NCBI RefSeq assembly: GCF_003688935.1 | Contig: NZ_REGE01000001.1 | Location: 281,379 to 345,378, forward strand | Reading direction: 5' to 3' | Source: Corynebacterium macginleyi | GTDB taxonomy: Bacteria > Actinomycetota > Actinomycetes > Mycobacteriales > Mycobacteriaceae | DNA length: 64,000 nt | Shown here: positions 46,820-57,754 of the stretch, piece by piece | Layout: each line of letters opens with the position of its first letter | Position numbering within the stretch: the stretch's first letter is position 1 | The notes under the pieces: generated by a model | Told to the model about the DNA's origin: nothing | Databases searched by the model: none | Seen by the model: the letters and a program-made list of their open reading frames with translations, nothing else | Position numbers and translations under genes: made by a program

Positions 46820-46953
46820 TCTCCCTCTCGCCGGAATTACCCGGATCAGGTTCAACGGTTCACCGCGTCATATCGCAGTATCTCAGCCTTCATTTTCTGT
46901 GCCTGTGCGGCCTGTGGGCTTGCGGGCCCACAAATTCTGAAAGCTCCCGTGTA
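46820..46953 (-). promoter_or_regulatory. TPP riboswitch
   Basis: On the minus strand the leader contains GGGAGC (P1 5' side), GGCTGAGA, then the hallmark GAACCTGATCCGGGTAATTC and CCGGCGAGAGGGAG next to the ykoE start. All conserved THI-box elements are present in order, with an extra stem (GTGGGCCCGCAAGCCCAC) in the variable P3 region. TPP binding should switch the ykoE-D-C operon off, probably at translation, because the closing stem runs up to the start codon. Confidence 0.95.
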
Positions 46954-47285
46954 CTGGTGTAAATCAAGTAGCCCAGGGCCCAAATTTTACTGATCTGAGC
47001 CACCGACTTTACTCATACTAGCAGCCACCCATACCAGTGCCCACAATCGATTCTGCGGCCGAATGGGCACCTAGTAATGAAACCTAGACTCAAACCATCA
47101 GACATTCCCAAGACGAAAGGGCCCCGTCCAATGCTTCGGTTTATAACCGGTGTTCGGACGTGACCCTTCCTACTGGAGTGAATTAAGATCCTAGACGGCT
47201 ATATCACTCTCTCCACTCCGAGGATAGACCAAAAAGCACAAAATGACAAGATAAACTATTCCGCGATGCCGAGAAAGACGAAACA
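46954..47285. other. Intergenic region between the TPP operon and the Abi-like gene
   Basis: 332 bp without a gene. It contains the promoter of the TPP operon (not resolved), a long symmetric stem at 47117-47168 and a possible plus-strand -10 TAAACT at 47252-47257 for the Abi-like gene. Confidence 0.5.
47117..47168. other. Long symmetric stem-loop of unknown role
   Basis: Nested arms AAGGG/CCCTT, GTCC/GGAC and CGGTT/AACCG are separated by matched 4/4 and 7/6 base internal loops, with a TAT terminal loop. There is no T tract. It could be a structured RNA on either strand or a protein-binding palindrome. Confidence 0.45.
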
Positions 47286-48050
47286 ATGCACGGATCCAGA
47301 CATGAACAGCATGTACTACAGATGTTGGGAGAACAGCGCACTGAAAAATATTTAGCCCAAATGGGATATCATGCTGGTCGAGCCCTGGAGCTTTATAGGT
47401 GGGACCTTCAACTATCTGCCGCGCTTTGGAACTTACTATCCGTTTTCGAGATTGTCCTCAGAAACAAGATTTGCAAAGCAATCGATGAATGGAGCGATGA
47501 GCAGGAGCCTCAAAGCAATAAGAATTGGATTGAACATCCCAGTTGCAATGTGTCCTTCCCTCTCGACAAAGTCAGCCAACAAATCGCCAATAGAGCCCTA
47601 GCAAAAGCCAAGAATGCTAAAGGGATTCGCGACAACGGAACTGGGCTCATCGAAGGACCCCATCCGCGAAAAGACCAACCCATTAACCGCGATGACATTA
47701 TTGCACAAGTCACCTTAACTCAATGGAAGGAAGCGTTCTTCTACCGAGAACCAAAAAATCGCCCCGATGGTACCCGCAAGTATTACCCCAACGAGACCAC
47801 CTATAGGAATCTCAAGTCCGTGTACAAGAATATAACTAGCCGGGCGCTGTCATCTGGCCCTAAAACTATTTCTCCTGACCGAGCAAGCTATATCATGCAT
47901 CACGCTGTTTTGCTTAGAAATAGAATTAGCCACCAAGAGTCAATGATCGATATCGATTGCGGCATTTACAGGAAAGAGATTTTTGAATTACTCAACTGCT
48001 TGGATCCTATCGTTCTTCAATATTTTTCAGCGAGCGATCCCCTTCCTTGA
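47286..48050 (+). CDS. Abi-like protein with HEPN RNase motif
   Basis: 254 residues, soluble. N-terminal ALELYRWDLQLSAALWNLLS followed by VFEIVLRNKIC is the pattern of Abi-family proteins, and RNRISH (Arg211 to His216, R-X4-H) near the C-terminus is the HEPN nuclease signature. HEPN Abi proteins cut RNA to stop phage replication. It stands alone between the rpoC terminator and the thiamine operon, with no antitoxin gene visible next to it. The AT-richer composition than the flanking backbone genes suggests later acquisition. Confidence 0.72.
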   Translation: MHGSRHEQHVLQMLGEQRTEKYLAQMGYHAGRALELYRWDLQLSAALWNLLSVFEIVLRNKICKAIDEWSDEQEPQSNKNWIEHPSCNVSFPLDKVSQQIANRALAKAKNAKGIRDNGTGLIEGPHPRKDQPINRDDIIAQVTLTQWKEAFFYREPKNRPDGTRKYYPNETTYRNLKSVYKNITSRALSSGPKTISPDRASYIMHHAVLLRNRISHQESMIDIDCGIYRKEIFELLNCLDPIVLQYFSASDPLP

Positions 48051-48165
48051 ATTCTGCAAAAAGATCCTCGTTTAAGGCGACACTAACTCTTATTCCAAAC
48101 AACGGGCATACTTGGAAACAGAGGTAATGTATATGCCCTCTGCATTAAAAGTAAAATTTCCTAAA

Positions 48166-48205
48166 AGAGCCCCCGCATACCGTTGTGAACGGAAGCGGGG
48201 GCTCT
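48166..48205 (-). terminator. Terminator after rpoC
   Basis: Perfect 11-bp arms AGAGCCCCCGC / GCGGGGGCTCT with an 18-nt loop, followed on the minus strand by TTTTAG, 39 bp downstream of the rpoC stop. The Abi-like gene converges from the other side, so it may serve both. Confidence 0.9.
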
Positions 48206-48244
48206 ACTTGGACGCGGTGCCGCGGGGCACCAGCGCTCTAGGAC

Positions 48245-51200
48245 TTAGAAGGTGAAGTCCTCATCCAGCGGGACGGAAGCGCCGGTGAATTCACCGAAGC
48301 CATCGTCGCCGTAGATGGAATCGCCGTAAGTCGGAATCGAGTATGCGGCGTTGCGCGCAGCCTCGGTCGGCTTGACGGAGATATTACGGTAACGGGAGAT
48401 ACCAGTACCGGCCGGGATCAGCTTACCGATGATGACGTTCTCCTTGAGGCCGATGAGCTTATCGGAGCGCTTGTTAATAGCGGCATCAGTAAGCACACGC
48501 GTGGTCTCCTGGAACGAAGCCGCTGACAGCCAGGACTCGGTAGCCAAAGATGCCTTGGTAATACCCATAATCTCCGAGCGCAGCTGCGCTGGCTCGCCGC
48601 CTTCTGCAACCTGAGCAGCATTCATCTGCTTGGCCTCAGAAAGGTCGATCAGGTTACCCGGCAGCAGCTCCGTGGTACCGGCGTCGATGACGGTACCGCG
48701 GCGCAGCATCTGGCGGATGATGATCTCGATGTGCTTGTCGTGGATGGCCACACCCTGGGTGCGGTAGACGGCCTGCACCTCGTTGATGAGGTGCTGCTCC
48801 ACGCCACGGCGGCCCAGAACCTCTAGCACGTCGTGCGGGTCAGCTGCACCACGCATCAACCGGTCACCGGTCTCAACGTGATCACCGTCTTTCAAGGAAC
48901 GCTCGATCATCGCGTTCGGGTTGGATTCCATCGGGCGACGCACCTGGGCCAGGCCCTGGCGCTTAGAGAGCTTCTCGTAGACAACGTCATCAGACCCGTC
49001 ATCTGGGGTGATGGTCAACGTCCAGAAGTTACCCTCATCGGACAGGGACACGGTGCCATCGACGGAGGCAATCGGTGCGCGATTCTTCGGGTTACGGGCC
49101 TCGAAGAGCTCCTGGACACGCGGCAGACCACCGGTAATGTCGCCACCGACACCACCCTGGTGGAAGGTACGCATCGTCAGCTGGGTACCAGGCTCACCAA
49201 TGGACTGTGCAGCCACAATGCCGACGGCCTCACCGATATCGACCAACTGGCCAGATGCCATGGACTTGCCATAGCACTTAGCACAGACACCGGCCGGGGT
49301 CTGGCAGGTCAGCACGGAGCGGACCTTGACCTCGGTGACCTTGGCATCGAGAAGCTTCTGCGTAAGCTCCTCGGTCAGATCCGAACCAGCTTCTGCGACG
49401 ACCTCGCCGTTCTCGTCCTTGGCATCAGTGGCGAGCACGCGACCGGAAGCAGAGGTCTCCCATAGCTCGGAAAAGACGATTTTGTCACCGGAGACCTCGC
49501 CGATAGGAACGCGCACGCCCTGGCGGGTGCCGCAGTCCTCTTCGCGAACAATAACGTCTTGCGCGACGTCCACCAGGCGACGGGTGAGGTAACCGGAGTC
49601 AGCGGTACGCAGCGCGGTATCGGCCAGACCCTTACGGGAACCGTGGGAGTTGTTGAAGTACTCCAGCACGGACAGGCCTTCGCGGAAGGAGGTTTTAATC
49701 GGACGGGTGATGTAATCACCGTGCGAGTTCACGACCATGCCCTTCATACCGGCCAACGTCCAGATCTGACGCATGTTACCGGCCGCACCCGACTTCACAA
49801 TCATCGGAATCGGGTTGTAATCCGGGTAGATGCTCTCCACGGCCTCACCGACGGTGTCAGTAGCGTCCTTCCACAGTTCAACCAGTCGATCATAACGCTC
49901 GCGCTCCGTCAGAGCACCCTGCTCCCAATACTTCCGCTCAATGCGTTCTGCTTCCTTCTCATAAGACTCGAGGATCTCGGTCTTATTCGGCAGCACAAGC
50001 ACGTCAGACATCGTAATGGTTACACCCGAACGGGTTGCCCAGTAGAAGCCAGCGTCCTTCATGTTATCCAAAACCTGGGCCACGGTAATCATTGGGTACT
50101 TGGCGGCCAAGTCATTGACCACGTCACCAATGAGCACCTTGCCGTCTGAGCCGCCGCCCTTGCGGACCATGATGCCCTCGAGGTAAGGGTAGTTCCAGGG
50201 CAGCAGCTCGTTGAACATGATGCGTCCGATGGTCGTGTAGCCCAACCATGCCTGACCCTTGGACCAGCCATCGGGGAAAAGCTCTTCCTCAATGTCCGCT
50301 GGCGGGCGCAGATGGTCGATACGAACCTTAATCGGTGCCTGCAGCCCTACCGTGCCCCGGTCATAGGCCATCAGAGCCTCAGCGTAAGACGAGTACACCC
50401 CAGTTGCCGGGTAATCATCGCTAGCCTCGCGGAAGCGACCGTTGCCCCCGATCTCATTTTCTGCCTTATCCATGGTGAGGTAGTACAGGCCGGTCACCAT
50501 GTCCAGACGCGGCATAGCCAGGGGCTTACCGGATGCCGGGGACAGGATGTTATTGGAAGCCAGCATCAACACGCGGGCCTCTGCCTGCGCCTCTGCGGAC
50601 AGAGGAAGGTGAACTGCCATCTGGTCACCGTCGAAGTCGGCGTTGAAGGCCTCGCAGGCCAGCGGGTGCAGCTGAATCGCCTTACCTTCAACCAGCTTCG
50701 GCTCGAAGGCCTGAATACCCAAGCGGTGCAGCGTAGGCGCACGGTTGAGCATCACAGGGTGCTCAGAAATGGCCTGCTCCAGTACGTCCCAAACCTCTGG
50801 GCGTTGGCGCTCCACCATGCGCTTTGCGGACTTAATGTTCTGAGCGTAATCGTTTTCAACCAACCGCTTCATGACGAAAGGCTTGAACAGCTCGAGCGCC
50901 ATCAGCTTCGGCAGACCACACTCGTGCAGCTTCAGCTGCGGGCCGACGATAATAACAGAACGACCGGAGTAGTCAACACGCTTACCCAACAGGTTCTGAC
51001 GGAAACGACCCTGCTTACCCTTGAGCAAGTCAGACAGAGACTTCAACGGGCGGTTGCCCGGCCCGCTAACCGGCCGGCCACGGCGGCCGTTATCGAAGAG
51101 CGCGTCCACAGATTCCTGCAGCATGCGCTTCTCGTTGTTCACGATGATCTCTGGTGCACCCAAGTCGATCATGCGCTTCAGGCGGTTATTGCGGTTAATA

Positions 51201-52240
51201 ACGCGGCGGTACAAGTCATTCAGGTCCGAGGTGGCGAAGCGGCCACCATCCAACTGGACCATCGGGCGCAGCTCAGGCGGAATAACCGGAATAGCGTCTA
51301 GCACCATACCTGCCGGGTCGTTGCCGGAATTTAGGAAGGCAGCAACAACCTTGAGGCGCTTGAGCGCACGCATCTTCTTCTGACCCTTGCCGTTGTTGAT
51401 AATCTCACGCAGCTCCTCAGCCTCTGCCTCGAGGTCGAAGTTCCGCACCAACGTCTGAATGGCTTCTGCACCCATGCCGCCAGTGAAGTAATCCTCGTAG
51501 CGATCAACCAGCTCTTCATAGATGGTCTCATCAATGATCATCTGCTTCGGAGCAAGTTTCAGGAAGGTGTTCCAGATTTCATCCAGGCGTGCGATTTCAC
51601 GCTCGCCGCGCTCGCGAATGTGCTGCATTTCTTTATCGGCAGCGTTCTGGACTTTCTTGCGGGCATCTGCCCGCGCACCGGCTGCCTCCAGCTCCGCCAA
51701 GTCGGATTCCAGCTTGGAAGCGCGTTCAGCGATCTCGGACTCGGTATCATCTTCAACGTCCTTTTTCTCCAGCAACATTTCTGCTTCCAGAGTGGACTGA
51801 TCGTTGTGGCGAGCCTCTTCATCAACGGAGGTGATGATGTTGGCAGCGAAGTAGATGATGCGCTCAAGGTCCTTCGGGGCCAGGTCCAGCAGGTAGCCCA
51901 AGCGGGAAGGAACACCCTTGAAGTACCAAATGTGCGTTACCGGAGCAGCCAGCTCGATGTGGCCCATGCGCTCACGGCGCACCTTGGACTTGGTGACCTC
52001 AACACCGCAGCGCTCACAGATAATGCCCTTGTAGCGGACGCGCTTGTACTTACCACAAGCGCACTCCCAGTCGCGGGTGGGTCCGAAAATGCGCTCGCAG
52101 AACAGGCCGTCCTTTTCCGGCTTCAGCGTGCGGTAGTTAATGGTCTCGGGCTTTTTAACCTCGCCCTTAGACCAGCGACGGATATCGTCGGCAGTGGCTA
52201 GACCGATGCGGAGCTCGTCGAAGAGATTTACGTCAAACAC
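48245..52240 (-). CDS. rpoC: RNA polymerase beta' subunit
   Basis: 1331 residues. I start at GTG 52240 ([20 protein letters not shown]) because GAAAGGGAG lies at correct distance upstream and this is the usual N-terminus; ATG 52258 adds six residues (MKGRHY) without a proper Shine-Dalgarno. Zn-binding [19 protein letters not shown], the catalytic Mg-binding NADFDGDQM and the bridge-helix/trigger-loop region are intact. It forms the active centre with RpoB. Confidence 0.97.
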   Translation of the reverse strand: MFDVNLFDELRIGLATADDIRRWSKGEVKKPETINYRTLKPEKDGLFCERIFGPTRDWECACGKYKRVRYKGIICERCGVEVTKSKVRRERMGHIELAAPVTHIWYFKGVPSRLGYLLDLAPKDLERIIYFAANIITSVDEEARHNDQSTLEAEMLLEKKDVEDDTESEIAERASKLESDLAELEAAGARADARKKVQNAADKEMQHIRERGEREIARLDEIWNTFLKLAPKQMIIDETIYEELVDRYEDYFTGGMGAEAIQTLVRNFDLEAEAEELREIINNGKGQKKMRALKRLKVVAAFLNSGNDPAGMVLDAIPVIPPELRPMVQLDGGRFATSDLNDLYRRVINRNNRLKRMIDLGAPEIIVNNEKRMLQESVDALFDNGRRGRPVSGPGNRPLKSLSDLLKGKQGRFRQNLLGKRVDYSGRSVIIVGPQLKLHECGLPKLMALELFKPFVMKRLVENDYAQNIKSAKRMVERQRPEVWDVLEQAISEHPVMLNRAPTLHRLGIQAFEPKLVEGKAIQLHPLACEAFNADFDGDQMAVHLPLSAEAQAEARVLMLASNNILSPASGKPLAMPRLDMVTGLYYLTMDKAENEIGGNGRFREASDDYPATGVYSSYAEALMAYDRGTVGLQAPIKVRIDHLRPPADIEEELFPDGWSKGQAWLGYTTIGRIMFNELLPWNYPYLEGIMVRKGGGSDGKVLIGDVVNDLAAKYPMITVAQVLDNMKDAGFYWATRSGVTITMSDVLVLPNKTEILESYEKEAERIERKYWEQGALTERERYDRLVELWKDATDTVGEAVESIYPDYNPIPMIVKSGAAGNMRQIWTLAGMKGMVVNSHGDYITRPIKTSFREGLSVLEYFNNSHGSRKGLADTALRTADSGYLTRRLVDVAQDVIVREEDCGTRQGVRVPIGEVSGDKIVFSELWETSASGRVLATDAKDENGEVVAEAGSDLTEELTQKLLDAKVTEVKVRSVLTCQTPAGVCAKCYGKSMASGQLVDIGEAVGIVAAQSIGEPGTQLTMRTFHQGGVGGDITGGLPRVQELFEARNPKNRAPIASVDGTVSLSDEGNFWTLTITPDDGSDDVVYEKLSKRQGLAQVRRPMESNPNAMIERSLKDGDHVETGDRLMRGAADPHDVLEVLGRRGVEQHLINEVQAVYRTQGVAIHDKHIEIIIRQMLRRGTVIDAGTTELLPGNLIDLSEAKQMNAAQVAEGGEPAQLRSEIMGITKASLATESWLSAASFQETTRVLTDAAINKRSDKLIGLKENVIIGKLIPAGTGISRYRNISVKPTEAARNAAYSIPTYGDSIYGDDGFGEFTGASVPLDEDFTF

Positions 52241-52372
52241 GTAATGTCTCCCTTTCATCCTCGTTATGTGAGGAATTGATGGCTTTCAATGAATTAATCT
52301 TTATTGCCCGCCGGCGGCGGCACCGGTGATAAACACCGGAACCGTAGATTCCGCAGTGGACCGAGAATCTAT

Positions 52373-55300
52373 TTAGGCAATGTCCGCGGAAGAACCCTCA
52401 TCGCGAGACAAGTTAATGCCGAGCGACGGGCTTTCCATGTCATCGTCATCCGAGCCAGATAGCTCCATCGGGGTACCGTCGGTGGAAAGAACCTCCACAT
52501 TCAGGCACAGAGACTGCAGCTCCTTGAGCAACACCTTGAAGGACTCAGGGATGCCCGGATCTGGAATATTGTCACCCTTCACGATGGCCTCGTAGACCTT
52601 CACGCGGCCTACCACGTCATCGGACTTGATGGTCAGCAACTCCTGCAGAGTGTAGGCAGCGCCATAAGCCTGCATTGCCCACACCTCCATCTCTCCGAAA
52701 CGCTGGCCGCCAAACTGTGCCTTACCACCCAGTGGCTGCTGGGTAATCATAGAGTAAGGACCGGTGGAACGAGCGTGAATCTTCTCATCTACCAAGTGGT
52801 GCAGCTTCAGCATGTACATGTAACCCACGGAAATGGGGTACTTGTACGGCTCGCCCGAGCGGCCATCAAAAAGCGTGGCCTTACCGTGCTCATCAACCAG
52901 CACGTCGCCGTCGCGGTTCGGACGGGATGATGCCAAAAGGCGCTCGATCTCATGGTTGGTGGCACCATCGAAGACCGGGGTGGCGGTCAAAGAGTCCGCA
53001 GGGACATCGTAAAGCTCTTCCGGCAAGGTCTTAAGGAGCTCGGCGTTAGCTGGATCCTCGGTGTCGACCTTCCAACCTGCGTGAGCCAACCAGCCCAAGT
53101 GCAGCTCCAGCACCTGACCAATGTTCATACGACGCGGCACACCGTGGGTATTCAGCAAGATGTCTACCGGGGTGCCATCCTCCATGAACGGCATATCCTC
53201 TGGCGGCAGGATCTTGCCCACAACACCCTTGTTGCCATGCCGGCCGGCCATTTTATCGCCGTCCTGGATCTTGCGCTTTTGTGCCACGTACACGCGGATC
53301 ATCTCATTGACACCAGGTGCCAAGTCGTCGTCATCATCGCGGGAGAACCGAGCAACGCCAATGACCTTGCCCACCTCACCGTGCGGAACCTTCATGGAGG
53401 TATCGCGAACCTCGCGGGCCTTCTCGCCGAAGATGGCGCGCAGCAGGCGCTCTTCCGGAGTCAACTCGGTCTCACCCTTCGGGGTGACCTTACCGACCAG
53501 AATATCGCCGGCGCGAACATCAGCACCGATGCGGATGATGCCGCGCTCATCGAGGTCGCTCAAGACGTCCTCGGAGACGTTTGGAATCTCACGGGTGATT
53601 TCCTCGGCACCTAGCTTGGTGTCACGAGCATCGATCTCATGCTCCTCAATGTGGACGGAGGTCAGAATATCCTCTTCCACAATGCGCTGGTTAAGGATGA
53701 TGGCGTCTTCGTAGTTGTGGCCTTCCCACGGCATGAACGCAACCAGCAGGTTGCGGCCCAGCGACATCTCACCGTTGTGGGTACCGGGGCCATCGGCCAA
53801 AACCTGGCCGGCCTCTACGCGCTGCCCCATGGAAACCAGCGGGGTCTGGTTGTAGTTAGTGCCCTGGTTGGTTCGCTCAAACTTGCGCAAGACGTAGCTA
53901 TCACGCTGGCCCTCATCGTCCATGATGGTGATGACGTCCGCGGTGACATTTTCAACCACACCGGCCTTTGGCGTAATGACCACGTCACCAGCGTCATAGG
54001 CGGCGCGCTGCTCCATACCAGTACCCACCAGTGGGGCCTCGGAACGAACCAGCGGAACCGCCTGTTTCTGCATGTTGGCACCCATCAAGGCACGGTTAGC
54101 ATCATCGTGCTCCAAGAACGGAATCATGGCGGTTCCAACGGAGACCATCTGCCGCGGGGAGACGTCTACGTAGTCCACACCGGAGGCATCGGTCACTCCG
54201 ATGTCACCCTCCTTCAGGCGGACCTCGATGCGCTCGCCAATCAGACGGCCTTCCTCGTCCTGCTCAACCTCGGCCTGAGCGATGGCGAAACGGTCCTCCT
54301 CATCAGCGGTGAGGTATTCCACCTGGTCCGTCACCTTACCATCAACGACCTTACGGTAAGGGGTTTCGATAAAGCCGAAGGCGTTCACGCGGGCGTAGGA
54401 TGCCAGCGCACCAATGAGACCAATATTCGGACCCTCAGGGGTCTCAATCGGGCACATGCGGCCGTAGTGCGAAGCGTGAACGTCTCGCACCTCAATGCCG
54501 GCACGCTCACGGGATAGACCGCCTGGCCCCAGCGCAGATAGGCGGCGCTTGTGGGTCAGACCAGACAGCGAGTTGTTGTGGTCCATGAACTGCGAGAGCT
54601 GCGAGGTGCCAAAGAACTCACGGATAGCAGCAGAGACTGGCCGCACGTTAATCAGGGACGTCGGCGTGATGGATTCGGCGTCTTGAGTGGTCATGCGCTC
54701 ACGCACAACGCGCTCCATGCGGGACAGACCAACACGGACCTGGTTCTGGATGAGTTCACCCACGGTGCGCAGACGACGGTTACCAAAGTGGTCAATATCG
54801 TCGGTGTTCAGCGAGATCATCTCGCCGTTTGGCGCCTTCATCTCACGCTCGCCAACGTGTAGGCGTACCAGGTATTCCAGGGTGACGGCGATGTCTTCCT
54901 CAGTTAGGGTCATCGGGCCATCGTGGTCACCGCCAAGGCCTAGCTTGCGGTTAGCCTTGTAGCGGCCAACCTTGGCTAGATCATAGCGCTTGGCGCGGAA
55001 GAAGGAGTTATCCAACAAGGACTGCGCCAGCTCGCGGGTAGGCTGCTCGCCCGGGCGCTGCTTACGGTAGATTTCCAGCAGCGCTTCATCAGTATTGGAT
55101 ACGCCGTCAGATTCCAGGGTTGACATCATGAGTTCAGAGAAGCTGAAGCGCTCCTTGATCTGCTCTTCGGTCCAACCCAGCGCCTTCAACAAGACGGTCA
55201 CCGGCTGGCGGCGCTTACGGTCAATGCGCACGCCGACGGTGTCGCGTTTGTCCACGTCGAACTCCAGCCAAGCACCGCGGGAAGGAATAATCTTCACGGA

Positions 55301-55867
55301 GTGCAGCGGCCGTTCGGTGGACTTATCGATGGAACGATCGAAGTACACGCCCGGGGAGCGCACCAGCTGGGAGACGATAACGCGCTCGGTGCCGTTTACG
55401 ATGAACGTACCCATATCCGTCATGATCGGGAAATCACCGATGAAGACGGTCTGTGATTTAATCTCTTGGGTATCGTTATTAATGAACTCTGCGGTCACGT
55501 ACAGCGGCGCGGAGTAGTTGATGTCCTTTTCTTTACACTCATCAACGGTGTTTTTCACCGGCTCGAAGCGAGGCTCCGACAAGGACAGGGACATATTGCC
55601 CGAGTAGTCTTGAATCGGCGAGAGCTCTTCGAGGATGTCCTCAAGGCCACTCGTCACGCGTGCGTTATCGCCACGCTCAGCCTGCTCACGCTCGCGCCAT
55701 TCTGGCGATCCGACGAGCCAAGCAAAGGAATCGAGTTGTACGTCAAGGAGACCCGGTAAGGCGATAGGTTCGCTAATTTTTGCAAACGAGTATCGCTTCG
55801 GGGCTCCGGGGATATTGGCCACAGACTTGGTCTGGCGGGAGACTGCCAAGATGGGTCCTTCCAGCAC
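52373..55867 (-). CDS. rpoB: RNA polymerase beta subunit
   Basis: 1164 residues from GTG 55867. The rifampicin region reads [20 protein letters not shown] and [19 protein letters not shown]: the usual resistance positions (E. coli Asp516, His526, Ser531) are wild type. Other core segments, such as [20 protein letters not shown] and [18 protein letters not shown], are intact. It lies 132 bp upstream of rpoC on the same transcript. Confidence 0.98.
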   Translation of the reverse strand: MLEGPILAVSRQTKSVANIPGAPKRYSFAKISEPIALPGLLDVQLDSFAWLVGSPEWREREQAERGDNARVTSGLEDILEELSPIQDYSGNMSLSLSEPRFEPVKNTVDECKEKDINYSAPLYVTAEFINNDTQEIKSQTVFIGDFPIMTDMGTFIVNGTERVIVSQLVRSPGVYFDRSIDKSTERPLHSVKIIPSRGAWLEFDVDKRDTVGVRIDRKRRQPVTVLLKALGWTEEQIKERFSFSELMMSTLESDGVSNTDEALLEIYRKQRPGEQPTRELAQSLLDNSFFRAKRYDLAKVGRYKANRKLGLGGDHDGPMTLTEEDIAVTLEYLVRLHVGEREMKAPNGEMISLNTDDIDHFGNRRLRTVGELIQNQVRVGLSRMERVVRERMTTQDAESITPTSLINVRPVSAAIREFFGTSQLSQFMDHNNSLSGLTHKRRLSALGPGGLSRERAGIEVRDVHASHYGRMCPIETPEGPNIGLIGALASYARVNAFGFIETPYRKVVDGKVTDQVEYLTADEEDRFAIAQAEVEQDEEGRLIGERIEVRLKEGDIGVTDASGVDYVDVSPRQMVSVGTAMIPFLEHDDANRALMGANMQKQAVPLVRSEAPLVGTGMEQRAAYDAGDVVITPKAGVVENVTADVITIMDDEGQRDSYVLRKFERTNQGTNYNQTPLVSMGQRVEAGQVLADGPGTHNGEMSLGRNLLVAFMPWEGHNYEDAIILNQRIVEEDILTSVHIEEHEIDARDTKLGAEEITREIPNVSEDVLSDLDERGIIRIGADVRAGDILVGKVTPKGETELTPEERLLRAIFGEKAREVRDTSMKVPHGEVGKVIGVARFSRDDDDDLAPGVNEMIRVYVAQKRKIQDGDKMAGRHGNKGVVGKILPPEDMPFMEDGTPVDILLNTHGVPRRMNIGQVLELHLGWLAHAGWKVDTEDPANAELLKTLPEELYDVPADSLTATPVFDGATNHEIERLLASSRPNRDGDVLVDEHGKATLFDGRSGEPYKYPISVGYMYMLKLHHLVDEKIHARSTGPYSMITQQPLGGKAQFGGQRFGEMEVWAMQAYGAAYTLQELLTIKSDDVVGRVKVYEAIVKGDNIPDPGIPESFKVLLKELQSLCLNVEVLSTDGTPMELSGSDDDDMESPSLGINLSRDEGSSADIA

Positions 55868-56241
55868 CTCACGCGGATTGCTATTCGCCCTGGCCGACGA
55901 GCAACAAAACCGCTGGTATTTTTAGCATTCGGTCTGCTGTGGAGTGTCTGGGTTCAGAATGCACAAAATCACCTTGTCAAGTCGGTTTTGCCATCACCAA
56001 CTCGAAAGGCTAAATGTACGCCGAAGATCCAGATTCCAGCGCAACGAAATAGTGTATAGGAAAAAATCAGATATGTAAAGACCAACCGCTTTTACGGCTC
56101 TTTTCGCCGTGCTAGGGGGCAAGCTCTCGCTCGCCACTGCGCCAACACGGCAGTATCACTGCATAGCTACTAACGCGGCAACCACGAGCACCGTACCACT
56201 AAAAACTCATTTACCCGCAACCCAAACCACGCTTAAGGCTC
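55868..56241. other. Intergenic region holding the rpoB promoter
   Basis: 374 bp between rpoB and the DUF3068 gene. Apart from the promoter listed separately, nothing is recognised; the long leader (about 180 nt) could carry post-transcriptional control. Confidence 0.5.
56051..56079 (-). promoter_or_regulatory. rpoB promoter
   Basis: On the minus strand TTTACA (56079-56074), 17-bp spacer, TACACT (56056-56051). Both boxes and the spacing fit a housekeeping promoter. The start of transcription would be about 175 nt upstream of the rpoB GTG. Confidence 0.65.
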
Positions 56242-57264
56242 TTAGCTGTAACTTTCACTCTTTATTTCACTGACGCTTTTCTTGCCTCGTCGGCGCACAT
56301 GCTTGTTTTTGCGATCATATACTCCAAGTGCTCCAATGACCCCAATAAACGTGAGCACAATACCGATACCCAGCACAACCCAGCGCACGATCTCCGCCAC
56401 GTGGTTGCGCGGAAATGTTTTTGCTTCCTCGAGCAGCGCCACACGGGCCCCCTCTGAGCTAGAACCGTTAAAGACGAAAGCTGGTTCGCGCCCAACGCCC
56501 TCGCGGTCCGCGTAGTAGTCATCGATATCCATTTCCATGCCCACCACCAGGCCCGTGGCTTGATCGACGTAGAAATCCCTACTTCCCGAGTGCATCAAAT
56601 ATCCGGGCTCCTGACCCCCATCTTCCTTGGGGAAGGAGGTGGTATTTCCATCGGCCGCATAAAGCTGCGCTACGTTCGTTGGTTCAATTTCTTGGTGATA
56701 GCGATATACCGTCCGACCTTCTACTTCAGTCTCTTCTTCAAAGACTGCGTCCACCGCCTTGCGCAGCGTCGGATCAAAAACTGGGTAATTCGTCTTTTCC
56801 GCATTCGCCGGGAATTTCAACCAGTACCCATCGATGGACACTTTTTCTTCAGGGCTAGCCAAAGTGTGGCTCAGGCTTGCCTCACCCTCGGCCTCACCGC
56901 TTAAACGGTCGATGGGATAGGTCCACACCTGCGCCCGGCTTAAATCATCGAGGCCTTGCCCATCGCCGCGCAGGCGCGTTTCCCCTATGCGCAGCGTCGC
57001 GGTATCTTCATTCGAAGGCTCTTGGATGCTCGCGTTAATCTGATAGGTCATCGGCCCTGAATAAGGCGACATTCCATCCTTGTTCACTACTTGGGAATCA
57101 GCAGACTCATCTTTAAGAGTCCACGTGGTGTTTTTAAGCTCCAACGGCAACCGCGGCGAGAAATCCAAAAATGCCGGCGCCGCTACTCCGGCGACCACCA
57201 GCGCTACGCCGAGGCCAAGTAAAAGGACGGAAAAAATGCGAGACTTGGGCAGCATGGGGGCCAA
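56242..57264 (-). CDS. DUF3068 (PorA-type) envelope protein
   Basis: 340 residues: an N-terminal membrane segment (IFSVLLLGLGVALVVAGVAA), a large extracytoplasmic part (YWLKFPANAEKTNYPVFDPT, RTVYRYHQEIEPTNVAQLYA, SRDFYVDQATGLVVGMEMDI) and a C-terminal helix (IVRWVVLGIGIVLTFIGVIG) with a basic tail. This is the layout of DUF3068 proteins of mycolic-acid bacteria. Function is not settled. The first Met at 57264 or the fourth residue Met are both possible starts. Confidence 0.85.
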   Translation of the reverse strand: MAPMLPKSRIFSVLLLGLGVALVVAGVAAPAFLDFSPRLPLELKNTTWTLKDESADSQVVNKDGMSPYSGPMTYQINASIQEPSNEDTATLRIGETRLRGDGQGLDDLSRAQVWTYPIDRLSGEAEGEASLSHTLASPEEKVSIDGYWLKFPANAEKTNYPVFDPTLRKAVDAVFEEETEVEGRTVYRYHQEIEPTNVAQLYAADGNTTSFPKEDGGQEPGYLMHSGSRDFYVDQATGLVVGMEMDIDDYYADREGVGREPAFVFNGSSSEGARVALLEEAKTFPRNHVAEIVRWVVLGIGIVLTFIGVIGALGVYDRKNKHVRRRGKKSVSEIKSESYS

Positions 57265-57430
57265 TTCTACAGCGCTAAACCCCAGATCCTAGTTTCCACA
57301 TGTTATGTTCATGGGTTTTGGACGCGGAGTCCGGTGACTTCTGGGGCACATAGCCCTCGGACCTGACCCCCATTTGGTGGACACCTGATATCCAGCCCAG
57401 TCGGGCTGGCAAGGTTGGTAATCTACCACC

Positions 57431-57754
57431 ATGTCCAGGTACTCCGAACAGTTCAAACGCGACGGTGTGGCCCTCTATGAAAACAACGAGGACCTCTCGC
57501 TGAACGCAGCATCAGCCAAGCTCGATATCAATCGAGCCTCGCTGCATTCTTGGGTCAAAAAGTACGGCACCGGCAAACGTGCCCGCATAAAAGCCGTGCA
57601 CGATCAAGCCCAGGCGACGACTGATTTTGAGCGAATCCGTCAGCTTGAAAAAGAGAACGCGCGGCTGCGCGAAGAACGCGATATTTTGCGCAAGGCTGCT
57701 AAGTATTTTGCTAAAAGCAGACTCACGGGAGTTGCGCTTCCAGTGTGGCTATGA
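57431..57754 (+). CDS. IS3-family OrfA (DNA-binding part of the transposase)
   Basis: 107 residues: HTH segment YSEQFKRDGVALYENNEDLS, SLHSWVKKYGTGKRARIKAV, and a leucine-zipper-like RIRQLEKENARLREERDILR. OrfA normally joins OrfB by a -1 frameshift. The orfB here is broken, so the intact OrfA has no working partner in this copy. Confidence 0.85.
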   Translation: MSRYSEQFKRDGVALYENNEDLSLNAASAKLDINRASLHSWVKKYGTGKRARIKAVHDQAQATTDFERIRQLEKENARLREERDILRKAAKYFAKSRLTGVALPVWL

